Positions 46,698 to 56,800 of a stretch of 64,000 nucleotides of DNA are shown here, one piece after another. This DNA comes from Arthrobacter sp. H-02-3 (GTDB taxonomy: Bacteria > Actinomycetota > Actinomycetes > Actinomycetales > Micrococcaceae). The notes beneath the pieces are model-generated. The model was not told where the DNA came from and searched no databases. It saw only the letters and a list, made by a program, of their open reading frames with translations. The DNA lies in NCBI RefSeq assembly GCF_003097355.1, contig NZ_PYUI01000016.1, forward strand, positions 41,451 to 105,450, in the 5' to 3' direction. Within the stretch, counting starts at the first letter, position 1. Each line of letters begins with the position of its first letter. The position numbers were made by a program, and so were the translations under genes.

Positions 46698-47690
46698 TCA
46701 ATCAAACACGTAGGCCCTCATCCAGCGGGACAGCCGGGAATAAGCGTCCGCGCGGACCCGCGGCGCCGAGAGGAAGACGTCGTGCAGCGCGCCGTCGATC
46801 CGCTCCAGCGTGACGGTGCGGCCCAGGCTCAGGGCGCGCAGGGCGATTGTGTTGACGTCCAGGACCGCGTCGGTGCGGCGCATGGACTCCTTCCAGAACA
46901 TCCCGTTGGCGCTGGCCGCTGAGATGAGCACGAGGATGGGTACGTCGATGGTCAGTCCGCGGGCCACTTTGGACTGTCCGGAGAGCACGGCGCTGAGCCA
47001 GCCGGCACGGACCGGAAAGGCATGGGGCGGACGGTAGGCGTCGTCCAATGCCCATTCGCCCTCCGCCGCGCTGCTGATGCTGCGCCAGTAGAAGGCCCGC
47101 TCCGGCAGCCGGATCACCGACTCGGGCCAGAACCGGGCGAAGGGCTCCACCATGGTCCGCGCGGCGCGGCGCAACGCCGGGCTGCCATGGACTTCCAGCC
47201 ACGGACTGTCCAGGATCAGCTGCGACGCCACTCCCGGATGCCGGTCCGCCCACAGCGCCGCGATCAGCCCGCCGGTGGAGTGGCCCATGAGCGCCAGCTG
47301 TGGCGCCGCGCCGGCCGGCCGGAGCGAGGCGATGATGCCGATCGCCGCCGTGATCTCGGCATCGTAGTTGTCCAGGTCCGCGACGTAGCCGCCGTGGGTT
47401 CCTGGCCGGAGGCTGCGGCCGTGGTTGTGCATGTCCAGGGCGAAGAACTCAAAGCCCTTGCCGGTCCAGAACTCCGCAAGTTCCTCGTTGAAGAAGTAGT
47501 CACTCCACCCGTGCAGGAACAGGACCGCCCGCGCCGGCAGCGCTGTTCCCGTCCCGGCTGAGGCGGCGCCCTCGGGGCCGGCGGGGGTGTGACGGACCAG
47601 GGTGGCGGTGCGCAGTACGCCGTCGGGGCCGGCCGCCTCGAAGGCACACGCCTGGAAATCGTCCCCCAGGATGTCGGTCTGCCACTGCAT
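46698..47690 (-). CDS. Alpha/beta hydrolase (lysophospholipase-like)
   Basis: A 330-residue serine hydrolase. Oxyanion-side HGW in AVLFLHGWSDYFFNEELAEF, nucleophile elbow GHSTGG, acidic residue likely in the DAVLDVNTIALRALSLG region and a C-terminal catalytic His in ALHDVFLS. It resembles Ldh/monoacylglycerol-lipase-like hydrolases; substrate unknown. ATG 47690 was chosen because GGGAGG lies 7 bases upstream; ATG 47696 is too close to it. Convergent with uppS, with only 3 bases between. Confidence 0.88.
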   Translation of the reverse strand: MQWQTDILGDDFQACAFEAAGPDGVLRTATLVRHTPAGPEGAASAGTGTALPARAVLFLHGWSDYFFNEELAEFWTGKGFEFFALDMHNHGRSLRPGTHGGYVADLDNYDAEITAAIGIIASLRPAGAAPQLALMGHSTGGLIAALWADRHPGVASQLILDSPWLEVHGSPALRRAARTMVEPFARFWPESVIRLPERAFYWRSISSAAEGEWALDDAYRPPHAFPVRAGWLSAVLSGQSKVARGLTIDVPILVLISAASANGMFWKESMRRTDAVLDVNTIALRALSLGRTVTLERIDGALHDVFLSAPRVRADAYSRLSRWMRAYVFD

Positions 47691-47725
47691 CGACATTCCT
47701 CCCATGCTTCTGACTGTGCTGCTGA

Positions 47726-49420
47726 CTAGACGGCCAGCGCCGCGGCGCGGCCCGCTGAGCGTCCGGAGAAGAGGCATCCGCCCAGGAAGGTCCCCTCGAG
47801 CGCGCGGTAGCCGTGGATTCCGCCGCCGCCGAACCCGGCGGCTTCACCGGCCGCGAACAGTCCCGGTACGGGCTGACCGGCGGCGTCCAGCACCCGCGAC
47901 TGCAGATCCGTGTGGAGGCCGCCAAGGCTCTTGCGCGTCAGGACGGAGAGCCGGACGGCAAGCAGCGGCCCGTGCCGCGGATCCGTGAGCCGGTGCGGTG
48001 GCGCCACCCGCATGATCTTGTCCGTGGCGAAGCGGCGGGCGGCCCGGATGGCGGCCAGCTGCGGATCCTTGCCCAACCCGCTCGAAAACTGCCGGTCGCG
48101 GGCACGGACCAGCCGCTCCAGTTCCGTGGCATCAATGAGCCCGGCGCCGGTGAGGTCGTTCATCTTTCCGGCCAGCCCGGCGGGAGTCTTGGCCTGCAGG
48201 AAGTCGACCCCGCGGTCCAGGAAGCGCTGGAGCGGCGTGTCGCTGCCCGGCCGCAGCCGCGAGGCCAGCAGCCGGACGTCCTTGCCCGTGAGATCGGGGT
48301 TTTGCTCGGAGCCGGAAAGTGCGAACTCCTTCAGGGCAATCGTCCTGTTAAGGACGAACCACGAATGGGCATGTCCGGTGGTCAGAATGTGGCGCAGCGC
48401 CCCGAGGGAGTCGAAGCCGGGAAACAGGGGAGGGGGGAGCATCCGCCCCGCCGCATCCAGCCACAGGGCCGAAGGCCCGGGCAGGATCCGGATGCCGTGC
48501 CGCGGCCAGACCGGGGAATGGTTATGGATGCCCTCCGGGTAGTGCCACATCCGGTCGCCGTTAATGAGGTTCCCGCCGGCCTGGCTCACGGCCGGCAGAA
48601 AGTCTCCGTCCACCGAGGCGGGCACACCGCTCAGCATCGTTTCCGGCGCTCCGCCTCCCGGCCACTGTCTGCGGACCGACTCGTGGTTCCCGCCGATCCC
48701 GCCGGTCGTGACCACGACAGCTGCTGCCGCTGCCTCGAAGTTGCCGGCCCGGTGCCTGGAGGATTTTTCGCCCCGCCCCGCAGCGCTGGACTCGAGCAGC
48801 TCGCCGCGGACGCCGCTGATCCGGCCCGCAGTCTTGATGAGCCCGGTGGCGCGGTGCCGGAAATGGAAGCTCACGCGTCCGGCGTCAACGCCTTCACGGA
48901 GTTTTGCCAGGAAGGGCGCCAGCAGGGCGGGTCCCGTGCCCCATACGACGTGGAAGCGCGGGACCGTGTTGCCGTGGCCGTCCGGGCCGTAGCCGCCGCG
49001 TTCGGCCCACTGCACCAGGGGAAACAGCCCGACGCCCAGCGCGGCGAGCCAGGCGCGCTTTTCCCCGGCCGCGAAGTTCACGTACGCCGCCGCCCACTCC
49101 TTCGCCAGCGCATCCTCGGGCCGGTCGAATCCTGCGGACGCGTGCCAGTCGGCGAGGGCCAGCTCTTCACTGTCCCGCACGCCGAGCCGGCGCTGTTCGG
49201 GGGAGTTGACCAGGAAGAGGCCGCCAAAGGACCAGTGTGCCTGGCCGCCGACGGATGCCTCCGGCTCCTGATCCAGCAGCGCCACCCGCCGGCCGGCAGC
49301 ATACGCCTGCGCCGCGGCCACGAGCCCGGCCAGGCCCGCGCCGACGACCACGACATCGGCCTCGATCCCGCGCCCCGGCACCCCACGGCTGCCCGTCCCG
49401 ACACCATCATTGCTGGTCAT
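47726..49420 (-). CDS. FAD-binding dehydrogenase (fumarate reductase/ketosteroid dehydrogenase superfamily)
   Basis: A 564-residue flavoprotein. N-terminal dinucleotide-binding fold VVVVGAGLAGLVAAAQAYAA (GxGxxG) with acidic residues in LLDQEPEASVGGQAHWSFGG, then a large substrate domain and the C-terminal FAD contact GLFAAGEAAGFGGGGIHGYR with LEGTFLGGCLFSGRSAG. It belongs to the COG3573-type predicted oxidoreductases, related to 3-ketosteroid dehydrogenases, but substrate and electron acceptor are unknown. The hydrolase gene follows 35 bases later on the same strand and may be co-transcribed. Confidence 0.9.
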   Translation of the reverse strand: MTSNDGVGTGSRGVPGRGIEADVVVVGAGLAGLVAAAQAYAAGRRVALLDQEPEASVGGQAHWSFGGLFLVNSPEQRRLGVRDSEELALADWHASAGFDRPEDALAKEWAAAYVNFAAGEKRAWLAALGVGLFPLVQWAERGGYGPDGHGNTVPRFHVVWGTGPALLAPFLAKLREGVDAGRVSFHFRHRATGLIKTAGRISGVRGELLESSAAGRGEKSSRHRAGNFEAAAAAVVVTTGGIGGNHESVRRQWPGGGAPETMLSGVPASVDGDFLPAVSQAGGNLINGDRMWHYPEGIHNHSPVWPRHGIRILPGPSALWLDAAGRMLPPPLFPGFDSLGALRHILTTGHAHSWFVLNRTIALKEFALSGSEQNPDLTGKDVRLLASRLRPGSDTPLQRFLDRGVDFLQAKTPAGLAGKMNDLTGAGLIDATELERLVRARDRQFSSGLGKDPQLAAIRAARRFATDKIMRVAPPHRLTDPRHGPLLAVRLSVLTRKSLGGLHTDLQSRVLDAAGQPVPGLFAAGEAAGFGGGGIHGYRALEGTFLGGCLFSGRSAGRAAALAV

Positions 49421-49569
49421 GGCTTCATGCTAACGCGCCCCGGGGTTCTTGGGCGCCGCATCCACGGCACGCAGCACCGCAGTTGCAACGGCCGTCATAC
49501 CGGCAGTCATAACGGTTGCCCGTAGCGCGCTGGTTTGGTCTGGACGGCCCGAACCGGAAAACTAGAGGC

Positions 49570-50643
49570 ATGCGCGTATATCCCACATTCTTCCGGCTGG
49601 CCTTCTCATGGATGGACGCCGAACGCGCCCATAAGATCGGGTTCAAGGCCATCCGGCTGGCCCACAGCTGCGGCGCCGGCCGGGTGCTGCAGAAGTTCAC
49701 CGCCCCGGCGGCGTCCCTGCAGACCGAGGCGTTTGGCCTGACCTTCCCGTCGCCGTTCGGCCTCGCGGCCGGCTTCGACAAGGAGGGCCACGGCATCGAG
49801 GCGCTCACCGAGCTCGGCTTCGGCCACGTGGAAGTCGGCACCATCACCGGCCAGGCCCAGCCCGGCAACCCGGCACCCCGGCTCTTCCGCCTCGTGGAGG
49901 ACCGGGCCGTCATCAACCGGATGGGGTTCAACAACGACGGCGCCGCGGCGGTGGCTCCGCGTCTGAAGTCCGCCCGGGCCGCCCTGCAGCGGCATTACCC
50001 CGGCGTGCGGCCCGTAATCGGGGTCAACATCGGCAAGAGCAAGGTGGTGGGACTCGAGGATGCAGTCTCCGACTATCTGATCAGCGCACGCAGCCTCGCC
50101 CCGGCCGCCGACTACCTGGTGGTCAATGTCAGCTCGCCCAACACGCCCGGCCTGCGGCTGCTGCAGGACGTCGAGACCCTGCGCCCGTTGTTGACCGCCG
50201 TCGGCGAGGAAGCGGACAAAGCGGCGGGCCGCCACGTTCCGCTCCTGGTCAAGATCGCACCCGACCTCAGCGACGAGGACATCGACGACGTCGCGCGCCT
50301 GGCGCTGGACCTGAAGCTGGACGGCATCATCGCGACCAACACCACCATCGCCCGCACCGGACTCTCGGCCAGCCCGGAGAAGGTCGAGGCCTGCGGGGCC
50401 GGGGGACTCTCCGGGGCGCCCCTGAAGAAGCGGGCGCTGGAGGTCCTGGCCCGGCTTAAGTCCGTTACGGGCGGCGCATTGACCCTCGTCTCCGTGGGCG
50501 GCGTCGAAACCGCCCAGGATGTGCAGGCGCGGCTGGACGCCGGCGCCACCCTCGTCCAGGGCTACACGGCGTTTCTGTACGAAGGCCCGTTCTGGGCCGC
50601 CCGCATCAACCGGCTGCTGGCCACGCACCCGAGCCGGCGCTAA
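49570..50643 (+). CDS. pyrD: Dihydroorotate dehydrogenase (quinone), class 2
   Basis: A 357-residue membrane-associated flavoenzyme oxidising dihydroorotate to orotate with quinone, the fourth step of pyrimidine synthesis. The N-terminal membrane-binding helices typical of class 2 are present ([20 protein letters not shown]). FMN barrel motifs follow: [43 protein letters not shown] with the catalytic Ser, [10 protein letters not shown] and [23 protein letters not shown] 49570 has little room for a ribosome site, so it may be leaderless. Ends at a 17-bp terminator hairpin. Confidence 0.96.
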   Translation: MRVYPTFFRLAFSWMDAERAHKIGFKAIRLAHSCGAGRVLQKFTAPAASLQTEAFGLTFPSPFGLAAGFDKEGHGIEALTELGFGHVEVGTITGQAQPGNPAPRLFRLVEDRAVINRMGFNNDGAAAVAPRLKSARAALQRHYPGVRPVIGVNIGKSKVVGLEDAVSDYLISARSLAPAADYLVVNVSSPNTPGLRLLQDVETLRPLLTAVGEEADKAAGRHVPLLVKIAPDLSDEDIDDVARLALDLKLDGIIATNTTIARTGLSASPEKVEACGAGGLSGAPLKKRALEVLARLKSVTGGALTLVSVGGVETAQDVQARLDAGATLVQGYTAFLYEGPFWAARINRLLATHPSRR

Positions 50644-50675
50644 GCCGCCGCTGGCCGGGCCACCTGCCCCGCGCG

Positions 50676-50714
50676 ACGAAGCCCCCGGCAGTATTGAACT
50701 GCCGGGGGCTTCGT
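50676..50714. terminator. Bidirectional terminator between pyrD and DUF3043 gene
   Basis: A 17-bp perfect stem (50676-50692 with 50698-50714) and a 5-base loop between convergent genes. No long T-run, but stability and position fit termination on both strands. Confidence 0.75.
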
Positions 50715-50739
50715 GGTTGGAAATCCTAGGGACAAATGA

Positions 50740-51339
50740 TCAGGCGGGGAACTCTCCGCGGCTGACCTGGGGCTTGGGCAGGCGCAGCCGGCGGAACTGC
50801 AGGGAGCGCATCGAGCCGTACCAGACGGTGCCGCGTTCCACCTCGCCGAACTTCTCGCTGAGCCGCTTCTTGAGCTTGCGGGAGAGGATGAAGACATCCA
50901 CGAAGACGGCCAGGAACATAACCCAGAAGGCGCCCAGGACGTAGATCATCTGCTGGCTGGAAGCCGGCACCAGCAGCGAGATGACGACGAACAGGAGTGC
51001 CCCGAACATGAGGTACTCGCCCAGGCTGAAGCGGGCATCGACGTAGTCACGGGTGAAACGCTTCTGCGGACCTTTGTCGCGCACCGGCAGGAACTTCTCG
51101 TCACCGCTGTCCATGGCCTGCCGCATCTTGAGCCGCTGTTCCGTGACGGCGGCGCGCTCGGCCGCCTTGGAAGCCTTGCGGTCTTCCGGCACGAGCGGCC
51201 GCTTGCGGGCGGCCTCCTGGGCGCTCCGCTTGGGCGTGGGCGCGCCCTTGCCGGTCACGGTGCCCCGGGCTGCCGCCTCGGCCGCCTGCTGGTCAACTAC
51301 GTTCTGCGCCGCGGGCGCTTCCTTTTTTCGTCCAAACAC
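50740..51339 (-). CDS. DUF3043 membrane protein
   Basis: A 199-residue protein of a family found in actinobacteria. A long charged N-terminus (KKEAPAAQNVVDQQAAEAAA; KRPLVPEDRKASKAAERAAV) is followed by RFTRDYVDARFSLGEYLMFG, two membrane helices (LMFGALLFVVISLLVPASS, YVLGAFWVMFLAVFVDVFIL) and a basic C-terminus. Function unknown. The GTG at 51339 was chosen because a -10 TATTCT lies 6 bases upstream (leaderless) and the product starts FGRKKEAP; the frame extends to 51429. Confidence 0.85.
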   Translation of the reverse strand: MFGRKKEAPAAQNVVDQQAAEAAARGTVTGKGAPTPKRSAQEAARKRPLVPEDRKASKAAERAAVTEQRLKMRQAMDSGDEKFLPVRDKGPQKRFTRDYVDARFSLGEYLMFGALLFVVISLLVPASSQQMIYVLGAFWVMFLAVFVDVFILSRKLKKRLSEKFGEVERGTVWYGSMRSLQFRRLRLPKPQVSRGEFPA

Positions 51340-51345
51340 CCCTAA

Positions 51346-51351
51346 AGAATA
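51346..51351 (-). promoter_or_regulatory. -10 element of the DUF3043 gene (leaderless type)
   Basis: TATTCT on the minus strand, 6 bases before the GTG at 51339. Confidence 0.5.
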
Positions 51352-51431
51352 CCCCGCAGATCCCGGCGCGAGACCCAGCACACACGCGGTCAGCCACGCC
51401 CTCACGCTGTTTGCCGTGATCCAGCACACGG

Positions 51432-51437
51432 TAGTGT
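51432..51437 (+). promoter_or_regulatory. -10 element of the M20 dipeptidase gene (leaderless type)
   Basis: TAGTGT followed by 7 bases and ATG 51445; it faces away from the leaderless promoter of the neighbouring minus-strand gene. Confidence 0.5.
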
Positions 51438-51444
51438 TTTCGCC

Positions 51445-52875
51445 ATGACTTCATCAACTGCGGGGAACCCGCAAACCACCATGGACCACGCCGGCACCAT
51501 CGATGCCGAGGCCCTCCGCCAGGCCGTGACGGAATCGTTCGATGAAACGATCAGCCGGCTGAAGGACCTTGTCGCCATTCCGGGCATCGCCTGGCCCAGC
51601 TTTGACCCGGCTCCGCTGAACCGCAGCGCAGACGCCGTCGCCGGCCTCGTGCGCGCCAGCGGCTTCGAGGACGTCCGGATCCTCCGCTGCGACAAGGAAG
51701 ACGGAACGCCAGGCGGCCCCGCCGTCGTCGCCCGCCGCCCGGCCGCCGCCGGCAAGCCCACCGTTCTGCTCTACGCCCACCACGACGTCCAGCCCACCGG
51801 CGACCTCGCGCTGTGGGAAACCGACCCCTTTACCGCCGTCGAACGCGACGGGCGGCTCTTCGGCCGCGGCGCCGCGGATGACAAAGCGGGCATCCTCGCC
51901 CATGTCGCCGCCTACTCCGCCGTGACGCGCGTGCTCGGTGACGAGCTTGGCCTCGGCGTGACATTCTTCTTCGAAGGGGAAGAAGAGGCCGGTTCACCGA
52001 CGTTCCGGACATTCCTCGAGACCCACCGCGAACTGCTGCGCGCTGACGTGATCGTCGTGGCCGACTCCAGCAACTGGAAGGTCGGCATCCCGGCCCTGAC
52101 CACGAGCCTGCGCGGCCTGGTGGACGGCACCATCGAAGTCAAGGTGCTCGACCACGCGGTGCATTCGGGCATGTTCGGCGGTCCGGTGCTTGACGCGCCG
52201 ACCCTGCTGTCCCGTCTGATCGCGACCCTTCACGACGCCGATGGCAGCGTCGCGATCGAGGGCCTCGTGAGCCGTGACGACGTCACCGTGGACCTGACCG
52301 AAGAGGAATACCGGGCGGACGCTTCCGTGCTCGACGGCGTCAAGCTCGCCGGGACCGGGAGCATTGCCTCACGCATGTGGACCAAGCCGGCCCTGTCGAT
52401 CATCGGTTTTGACGCTCCGGCCGTCGACGTCGCCTCCAACACCCTGCTGCCCCGCGCCCGGGCCAAGTTCAGCCTGCGGCTGGCTCCCGGGCAGGATCCG
52501 GCAGCCGCCATGGAAGCCGTCCGCAAGCACGTCGAAGCCAATGCGCCGTTCGGCGCGCAGGTGGTGTTCACGCCGGGGGAGAGCGGCAACTCCTTCTTGA
52601 CGGACACGGCCTCCAAGGCCGCGGGCGTGGCCATGTGGGCCCTCGGCGAAGCCTGGGGCGTACCGGCGGTGGAGATGGGGATCGGCGGGTCCATCCCGTT
52701 CATCGCGGACTTGACCGAGCTGTACCCGGACGTGCAGATCCTGGTGACCGGCGTCGAGGATCCGGATTCCCGCGCGCACAGCGCCAATGAATCCCTCCAC
52801 CTGGGCGACTTCCGGAACGCGATCATCGCCGAGGCGCTGCTGCTGGCGCGCCTCAACGAGGAAGGGGCGCTCTAA
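51445..52875 (+). CDS. M20 family dipeptidase
   Basis: A 476-residue cytoplasmic zinc peptidase of the M20 (DapE/ArgE/CPG2) family. Metal ligands and catalytic residues are visible: VLLYAHHDVQPTGDLALWET (His and catalytic Asp), FGRGAADDKAGILAHV (bridging Asp), FFFEGEEEAGSPTF (general-base Glu and ligand Glu) and VADSSNW. The dimerisation domain is in the middle and the last His ligand is in HSANESLHLGDF. The substrate is most likely a dipeptide; related genes are annotated as dipeptidases. No operon partners. Confidence 0.92.
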   Translation: MTSSTAGNPQTTMDHAGTIDAEALRQAVTESFDETISRLKDLVAIPGIAWPSFDPAPLNRSADAVAGLVRASGFEDVRILRCDKEDGTPGGPAVVARRPAAAGKPTVLLYAHHDVQPTGDLALWETDPFTAVERDGRLFGRGAADDKAGILAHVAAYSAVTRVLGDELGLGVTFFFEGEEEAGSPTFRTFLETHRELLRADVIVVADSSNWKVGIPALTTSLRGLVDGTIEVKVLDHAVHSGMFGGPVLDAPTLLSRLIATLHDADGSVAIEGLVSRDDVTVDLTEEEYRADASVLDGVKLAGTGSIASRMWTKPALSIIGFDAPAVDVASNTLLPRARAKFSLRLAPGQDPAAAMEAVRKHVEANAPFGAQVVFTPGESGNSFLTDTASKAAGVAMWALGEAWGVPAVEMGIGGSIPFIADLTELYPDVQILVTGVEDPDSRAHSANESLHLGDFRNAIIAEALLLARLNEEGAL

Positions 52876-52928
52876 CCTCCGTTCCCGGGGAACATCCAGC
52901 GTGCTGGGACGGTTACGTCAGGAGTTAG

Positions 52929-52960
52929 AGCTACAGGGCTGATCGACGTAGCATGTAGCT
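52929..52960. other. Inverted repeat upstream of erpA
   Basis: AGCTACA (52929-52935) and TGTAGCT (52954-52960) are separated by 18 bases, with a further GGGCT/AGCCC pair nearby. It lies about 75-105 bases before erpA and may be an operator or chance; no regulator is identified. Confidence 0.3.
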
Positions 52961-53034
52961 ATAGCCCATACCGTTTAAGTAGGGGCGGGCACCGCGCAAG
53001 CGGGGCCGCCACCACCGTTGCAAGAAGGTAGGCC

Positions 53035-53424
53035 ATGAGCACTACAACCAATGAAAACAGCGCCGACGCCACGGCCCCCGAGGCCGGCGAGCTGGCCACG
53101 CACGAAGTCATGCTGACTGACGTCGCGGCCGGCAAGGTCCGCAGCCTCCTCGAGCAGGAAGGCCGCACTGATCTGCGCCTGCGCGTTGCCGTGCAGCCCG
53201 GCGGTTGCTCCGGCCTGATCTACCAGCTCTACTTCGACGAGCGCCTGCTCGACGGAGACGCTGTGCGCGACTACGACGGCGTGGAAGTCGTCGTCGACAA
53301 GATGAGCGTTCCTTATCTCAGCGGTGCCAGCATCGACTTCGAGGACACCATCTCGAAGCAGGGCTTCACGATCGACAATCCGAATGCCGGCGGCTCCTGC
53401 GCCTGCGGGGATTCTTTCCACTAA
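53035..53424 (+). CDS. erpA: Iron-sulfur cluster insertion protein (A-type carrier)
   Basis: A 129-residue A-type Fe-S carrier that delivers clusters to apo-proteins. The three conserved cysteines are present: GGCSGLIYQL and the C-terminal SCACGDSFH. The start has a 20-residue hydrophilic extension typical of actinobacterial members. ATG 53035 has AGAAGG upstream. Its position directly before the cytochrome oxidase genes is common in actinobacteria, though a terminator separates them. Confidence 0.93.
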   Translation: MSTTTNENSADATAPEAGELATHEVMLTDVAAGKVRSLLEQEGRTDLRLRVAVQPGGCSGLIYQLYFDERLLDGDAVRDYDGVEVVVDKMSVPYLSGASIDFEDTISKQGFTIDNPNAGGSCACGDSFH

Positions 53425-53431
53425 TTCCTTC

Positions 53432-53464
53432 CACTAAGGCCGGGCATATTGCCCGGCCTTAGTG
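53432..53464 (+). terminator. Terminator after erpA
   Basis: A 14-bp perfect stem (53432-53445 with 53451-53464) and loop ATATT, 8 bases after the erpA stop. Confidence 0.8.
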
Positions 53465-53631
53465 CCGCCCCGGCCTCAACGAGCGGGACCCGGAAAAAGG
53501 TCCCGACGCACGGCGCGGACATGTGGGCGAAAACTCCCGGGGAGCGGTAAGCTCTACACCGAGTAGTAAAACTTTTCGTTTGCCCTGCCCGTAATTCGCG
53601 GGGCAACAGCAACAAGTAGGAAGGGCCGTCT

Positions 53632-54504
53632 GTGAGTTCGCAGAACCGAACCGGCAGCCGACGCAAACAGATCACTACGATCACTGGCTTGGCACTAGCC
53701 GGCGCGTTGGCTTTGACTGGATGTTCACCAGAGGTACAGAGGGGCTGGTTGCCCACCGAACGTGGCACCACCAGTAATACTGACCGCATCATGGACCTCT
53801 GGGTCAACTCATGGATTGCCGCGCTGGTCGTCGGCATCATCACTTGGGGCCTGATGATCTGGTGCATCGTTGCTTACCGCCGCCGCAAGGGCACGGTGGG
53901 CTTCCCCCGTCAGAACAGCTTCAACCTTCCCCTGGAAGTGTTCTACCTGACGATCCCGCTCTTCATGGTCCTGGTGTTCTTCTACTTCACCGACCGCGAC
54001 CAGCAGCAGATCGATGACCGCTCCAAGCCGGCCGACGTCGTCGTCGACGTCCGCGGCAAGCAGTGGGCATGGGACTTCAACTACAAGAAGGGCGACGTCA
54101 TCACCGACGACGTCCACGAAGCCGGCGTCCAGGCCCACCTGACCGGTAACGACGTGGACAAGGAAAAGCTGCCCACCCTTTACCTGCCGGTCAACAAGTC
54201 GGTTGACCTCGAACTGAATTCCCGCGACGTCATCCACTCCTTCTGGGTGCCTGCCTTCCTGCAGAAGCGCGACATGATCCCCGGCAAGACCAACTACATC
54301 CGGTTCACTCCCACCAAGGAGGGAACCTACGACGGCAAGTGTGCCGAACTTTGTGGCGAGTACCACTCCGAAATGCTGTTCCGCGTGAAGGTTGTCTCCG
54401 ACTCGGAGTTCCAGGCGCACATGAACCAGTTGCGCCAGGACGGGAACACCGGCCTGCTCGGTGACGAGTACGACCGCAACCCGGTCCCGACCGAAACCAA
54501 GTAA
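53632..54504 (+). CDS. ctaC: Cytochrome c oxidase subunit II
   Basis: A 290-residue lipoprotein subunit of the aa3 oxidase that takes electrons from cytochrome c through its CuA site. Signal peptide with lipobox ALTGC, two membrane helices ([39 protein letters not shown]), then the cupredoxin domain. CuA ligands are visible: His in [12 protein letters not shown], and [12 protein letters not shown] (two Cys, Glu, His, Met). GTG 53632 behind AGGAAGG. First gene of ctaC-D-F. Confidence 0.96.
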   Translation: MSSQNRTGSRRKQITTITGLALAGALALTGCSPEVQRGWLPTERGTTSNTDRIMDLWVNSWIAALVVGIITWGLMIWCIVAYRRRKGTVGFPRQNSFNLPLEVFYLTIPLFMVLVFFYFTDRDQQQIDDRSKPADVVVDVRGKQWAWDFNYKKGDVITDDVHEAGVQAHLTGNDVDKEKLPTLYLPVNKSVDLELNSRDVIHSFWVPAFLQKRDMIPGKTNYIRFTPTKEGTYDGKCAELCGEYHSEMLFRVKVVSDSEFQAHMNQLRQDGNTGLLGDEYDRNPVPTETK

Positions 54505-54514
54505 GGGGAGCGAC

Positions 54515-56236
54515 GTGGCAACTTACACTCAATCCGCCGGGATCCTCGAGGCTCCCGTAGTACCCAAATCCAAGGGGCGCATCGTCGTCAACTGGATCAC
54601 CTCGACCGACCACAAGACGATCGGGTACATGTACCTGATCGCGTCGTTCATCTTCTTCTGCTTCGGCGGCATCATGGCGCTGCTGATCCGTGCCGAGCTC
54701 TTCGAGCCGGGCATGCAGATCCTGCAGACCAAAGAGCAGTACAACCAGCTCTTCACCATGCACGGCACAGTGATGCTCCTGATGTTCGCGACGCCGCTCT
54801 TCGCCGGCTTCACCAACGTCATCATGCCCCTGCAGATCGGTGCACCCGACGTCGCGTTCCCGCGACTGAACGCACTGGCCTTCTGGTTCTTCCTCTTCGG
54901 TTCCACCATTGCGGTGTCCGGCTTCATCACCCCGCAGGGCGCCGCGTCCTTCGGCTGGTTCGCCTACGCGCCGCTGTCTGACACGACGTTCAGCCCCGGC
55001 GTGGGCGGTGACCTCTGGGTCTTCGGCCTGGCGCTCTCCGGCTTCGGCACCATCCTCGGCGCCGTCAACTTCATCACCACGATCATCTGCATGCGTGCCC
55101 CCGGCATGACCATGTGGCGCATGCCGATCTTCACCTGGAACGCACTCGTGACGTCCATCCTGGTCCTGATGGCCTTCCCGCCGCTGGCCGCCGCACTGTT
55201 TGCGCTCGGTGCCGACCGCCGCTTTGGCGCTCACATCTTCGACCCCGCGAACGGCGGTGCCGTCCTCTGGCAGCACCTGTTCTGGTTCTTCGGCCACCCT
55301 GAGGTGTACATCATCGCCCTGCCGTTCTTCGGCATCGTCTCGGAGATCTTCCCGGTCTTCAGCCGCAAGCCGATCTTCGGCTACAAGGGCCTGGTCTACG
55401 CGACCATCTCCATCGCCGCACTGTCCGTGACCGTGTGGGCACACCACATGTACGTCACCGGCTCGGTCCTGCTGCCGTTCTTCTCCTTCATGACGATGCT
55501 GATCGCCGTTCCGACCGGTGTGAAGTTCTTCAACTGGATCGGCACCATGTGGCGGGGTTCCATCACCTTTGAAACCCCCATGCTGTGGAGCATCGGCTTC
55601 CTGGCGACCTTCCTCTTCGGTGGCCTGACCGGCATCATCCTGGCCTCGCCGCCGCTGGACTTCCACGTCTCGGACTCCTACTTCGTCGTGGCGCACTTCC
55701 ACTACGTGGTCTTCGGTACGGTCGTGTTCGCCATGTTCGCGGGCTTCTACTTCTGGTGGCCCAAGTGGACCGGCAAGATGCTCAACGAGCGTCTCGGCAA
55801 GATCCACTTCTGGATGCTGTTCCTGGGCTTCCACGGCACCTTCCTGATCCAGCACTGGCTGGGTGTCGAGGGTATGCCGCGCCGCTACGCCGACTACCTG
55901 CCGCAGGACAACTTCACGTGGATGAACCAGTTCTCCACCATCTCCTCCTTCGTCCTGGGCGCCTCGCTGATCCCGTTCTTCTGGAACATCTACATCACCT
56001 GGCGCAGCAACGACCGCGTGGAAGTTGATGACCCGTGGGGCTTCGGTGCCTCGCTCGAGTGGGCCACGTCCTGCCCGCCGCCGCGCCACAACTTCACGTC
56101 CCTGCCCCGCATCCGCTCCGAACGTCCCGCGCTGGACCTGCACCACCCGGAGCTCTCCCAGAACTACACCGTCGATTCTCCTGCTCCGGCAGCAGCAGCG
56201 CTCGGTAACGCCGACCAGAAGGACTCCGGCAAGTGA
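54515..56236 (+). CDS. ctaD: Cytochrome c oxidase subunit I
   Basis: A 573-residue, 12-helix catalytic subunit that reduces oxygen at the heme a3-CuB site and pumps protons. Seen: [20 protein letters not shown] (heme a His), [20 protein letters not shown] (CuB His and the His-Tyr pair), [10 protein letters not shown] (two CuB His) and [20 protein letters not shown] (heme a3 and heme a His). D-channel residues lie in the [11 protein letters not shown] region. GTG 54515 with AAGGGGAG upstream and only 10 bases from ctaC. Confidence 0.97.
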   Translation: MATYTQSAGILEAPVVPKSKGRIVVNWITSTDHKTIGYMYLIASFIFFCFGGIMALLIRAELFEPGMQILQTKEQYNQLFTMHGTVMLLMFATPLFAGFTNVIMPLQIGAPDVAFPRLNALAFWFFLFGSTIAVSGFITPQGAASFGWFAYAPLSDTTFSPGVGGDLWVFGLALSGFGTILGAVNFITTIICMRAPGMTMWRMPIFTWNALVTSILVLMAFPPLAAALFALGADRRFGAHIFDPANGGAVLWQHLFWFFGHPEVYIIALPFFGIVSEIFPVFSRKPIFGYKGLVYATISIAALSVTVWAHHMYVTGSVLLPFFSFMTMLIAVPTGVKFFNWIGTMWRGSITFETPMLWSIGFLATFLFGGLTGIILASPPLDFHVSDSYFVVAHFHYVVFGTVVFAMFAGFYFWWPKWTGKMLNERLGKIHFWMLFLGFHGTFLIQHWLGVEGMPRRYADYLPQDNFTWMNQFSTISSFVLGASLIPFFWNIYITWRSNDRVEVDDPWGFGASLEWATSCPPPRHNFTSLPRIRSERPALDLHHPELSQNYTVDSPAPAAAALGNADQKDSGK

Positions 56237-56634
56237 AAATCGAATCAAGGATCTTTGGCCTCGGCGTCTTCTTCTTTGTCCCGGTGGCGTTCATTTACGG
56301 GTACCTGACGAACTGGACCGAATGGGTGGGAGCACTTGCCATCCTGTTGGTCGGTGGCCTTGCCGGCATGATCGGTGCCTACCTCGGCTTCACCGGCCGG
56401 CGCGTGGGTATGCGACCCGAGGACCGCAACGACGCCGAAATCCACGAAGGTGCCGGCGAACAGGGCCACTTCAGCCCCTGGAGCTGGTGGCCGCTGGTTC
56501 TCGGCATCGCCTGCGCTACCGGATTCCTCGGCATGGCCGTCGGATTCTGGATTGTCTTCATCGCGGGCGGCCTCGCGGTCGTCGCGCTGGTCGGCTGGGT
56601 CTACGAGTACAGCCGCGGTGACCACGCTCACTAG
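56233..56634 (+). CDS. ctaF: Cytochrome c oxidase subunit IV (actinobacterial type)
   Basis: A 133-residue membrane protein with four helices ([78 protein letters not shown]). It is the small accessory subunit specific to actinobacterial aa3 oxidases. The GTG overlaps the ctaD stop (GTGA), indicating coupling, and a very strong terminator follows. Confidence 0.94.
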   Translation: MKIESRIFGLGVFFFVPVAFIYGYLTNWTEWVGALAILLVGGLAGMIGAYLGFTGRRVGMRPEDRNDAEIHEGAGEQGHFSPWSWWPLVLGIACATGFLGMAVGFWIVFIAGGLAVVALVGWVYEYSRGDHAH

Positions 56635-56660
56635 CGTCCACACAGACAAATCTCCATAAC

Positions 56661-56709
56661 GCATACGACGGCGGGCCCCACCACAAAGGTGGGGCCCGCC
56701 GTCGTATGC
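56661..56709. terminator. 22-bp perfect inverted repeat terminator after ctaF
   Basis: Arms 56661-56682 and 56688-56709 are perfectly complementary with loop ACAAA. This is among the strongest hairpins in the window, closing ctaCDF and facing the convergent ptsH. Confidence 0.88.
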
Positions 56710-56800
56710 GTGCTTAAGGCTGGGGAAGTCCAGAGAGCGGTCCGCAGGCGGGGCGGTAATCCGAGTCCGCACCGCGAACCGGGAGCGCCGCCCAGGGGCC

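Noticed and set aside
54305..56248. 647-codon minus-strand open frame across ctaC-ctaD
   Set aside because: Antisense shadow of the oxidase genes; extremely charged and low in structure.
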